From Streptomyces sp. HmicA12 (GTDB lineage: Bacteria > Actinomycetota > Actinomycetes > Streptomycetales > Streptomycetaceae): a DNA stretch of 64,000 nucleotides. The notes under the pieces are model-generated. The model saw nothing but the letters and a program-made list of their open reading frames with translations, did no database searches and was not told the origin of the DNA. The stretch covers positions 62,001-126,000 of the forward strand of contig NZ_KB891799.1 in the NCBI RefSeq assembly GCF_000373565.1. The letters are read 5' to 3'. The first letter of the stretch is position 1; each line of letters opens with the position of its first letter. The translations under genes and the position numbers were made by a program. Shown piece by piece: positions 63,373-64,000 of the stretch.

Positions 63373-63432
63373 GCGCCGTTGGGGGTGCGGGGTTCGCTGT
63401 CGAGTGCCGGTTCGTTTCGGCCGGTCGCGCCC

Positions 63433-63559
63433 ACGCGGCGGAGCCGCGTAGCGATACGGCCCCGCGCCCCTGAAGGCATGCGCTGACGCGCGGCCTTCCC
63501 GATGAGACGGCGCACGAAGTGCGCATCTCAGGGGCGCGGGGAACTGCGCGACCAGCCAC
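63433..63559. repeat. Dispersed palindromic element, copy E
   Basis: Contains GGCCCCGCGCCCCTGAAGGC at the left and, inverted, the core GGGGCGCGGGGAACTGCGCG at the right (63529-63559, identical to copies B and C over 31 bp including ACCAGCCAC). It lies between the two FG-GAP genes and may end transcription of the first. Confidence 0.87.
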
Positions 63560-63651
63560 ACACAACCCGCACCCGCCGACGTACAACCACCCCCACCCCC
63601 TCACGCGTCACACCGGTGACAGACAACCCCGCCCCACCAACGGAGTTCACC

Positions 63652-64000
63652 GTGCGCCTCAAGAAGCTGGCCGTAGCCGCCGGAGTGGCCGCCCTCGCCA
63701 CAGGCGGCCTCACCCTCCCGTACGCGGGGACCGCATCCGCCGCCACCAGCACCCTCAAGGACGACTACAACGGCGACGGCTACCGCGACCTCGCCATCGG
63801 CACCCCGAAGGCCAACTCCGTGACGGTGACGTTCGGTTCGGCCTCCGGGGCCGGGAAGTCCGTGACCATCAGCCAGGCCACCGCCGGTGTGCCCGGCACC
63901 ACCGAGGCCGAGGACGAGTTCGGGGAGAACGTCACCAGCGGCGACGTGAACCACGACGGCTACGCGGATCTGATCGTCGGCGCCCCCGGCGAGCAGGTCG
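63652..64000 (+). CDS. Secreted FG-GAP repeat protein, paralogue (3' end outside the window)
   Basis: Starts at GTG 63652 after CGGAG. The first 116 residues are visible: a signal peptide (RLKKLAVAAGVAALATGGLT, cleavage after GTASA) and two FG-GAP repeats (DYNGDGYRDLAIGTPK and DVNHDGYADLIVGAPGE). Same architecture as the preceding gene, so the pair arose by duplication. No stop before the window end. Confidence 0.88.
   Translation, partial: MRLKKLAVAAGVAALATGGLTLPYAGTASAATSTLKDDYNGDGYRDLAIGTPKANSVTVTFGSASGAGKSVTISQATAGVPGTTEAEDEFGENVTSGDVNHDGYADLIVGAPGEQV

Overview
The window is a high-GC actinobacterial chromosome segment, almost certainly Streptomyces. Codon third positions are overwhelmingly G/C, GTG starts are common, and several families are typical of the genus: DUF1023, DUF397/DUF5753, DUF2617, DUF3151, YbjN, and a dnaK-grpE-dnaJ-hspR operon with HspR (HAIR) operators. 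About 65 genes are supported. No rRNA, tRNA or CRISPR array was seen.

Layout. 1-5.5 kb (minus): the 5' part of a cytochrome P450 gene cut by the window edge, a NarL/DesK-type two-component pair, a membrane acyltransferase and a secreted DUF1023 hydrolase. 5.7-9.4 kb: a tryptophan-to-anthranilate (kynurenine) module of tryptophan dioxygenase, kynureninase and an HGGAW-type alpha/beta hydrolase that fits kynurenine formamidase, with a TetR gene between them. 9.5-17.6 kb (minus): DUF3151, a MalY/PatB-type PLP enzyme, fbaA, pyrE, an aldose epimerase, a CoxG/SRPBCC protein, a membrane-fused spermidine-synthase-like protein, DUF2617 and a small Cys/Gly-rich protein. 17.7-24.4 kb: an aminotransferase, a PIG-V-like mannosyltransferase, YbjN, clpB with a HAIR operator, and an F420-type oxidoreductase.

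24.4-28.4 kb is an unfamiliar accessory locus. A secreted protein made of 15-residue DSGWT repeats is translationally coupled to a Rieske-like domain that has lost its cluster ligands. It lies divergent to two coupled LuxR-type regulators, with a third paralogue converging on them. 28.5-37.3 kb holds a VanX-like dipeptidase with a substituted zinc ligand, an orphan sugar-binding lipoprotein, DUF3592-type membrane proteins, and the Streptomyces HTH / anti-sigma ATPase / XRE-DUF5753 / DUF397 set. 37.4-39.3 kb encodes a DUF2207 membrane protein.

39.2-48.1 kb is a capsid-less siphophage tail module: terminator protein, tube protein, tail assembly chaperones with a putative -1 frameshift, a short tape measure, distal tail protein, a tail-tip protein fused to an endolysin remnant, a holin-like protein and an XhlA-like protein. 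Moron-like cargo lies between the chaperone and tape-measure genes. The module abuts hspR through a strong bidirectional terminator. 48.1-52.5 kb is hspR-dnaJ-grpE-dnaK. HspR from this operon should repress both it and clpB through the HAIR sites.

52.7-59 kb is a cell-surface polysaccharide locus (GT2, LCP transferase, GT4, WecA-like transferase, NAD epimerase) that shows decay: a deleted glycosyltransferase, a shortened FkbM methyltransferase, and repeat-expanded C-terminal tails. 59.3-64 kb encodes a membrane iron-sulfur (HdrD/GlpC-like) oxidoreductase and two secreted FG-GAP repeat proteins, the second cut by the window end. A dispersed palindromic element with the core GGGGCGCGGGGAACTGCGCG recurs at gene ends across the window.
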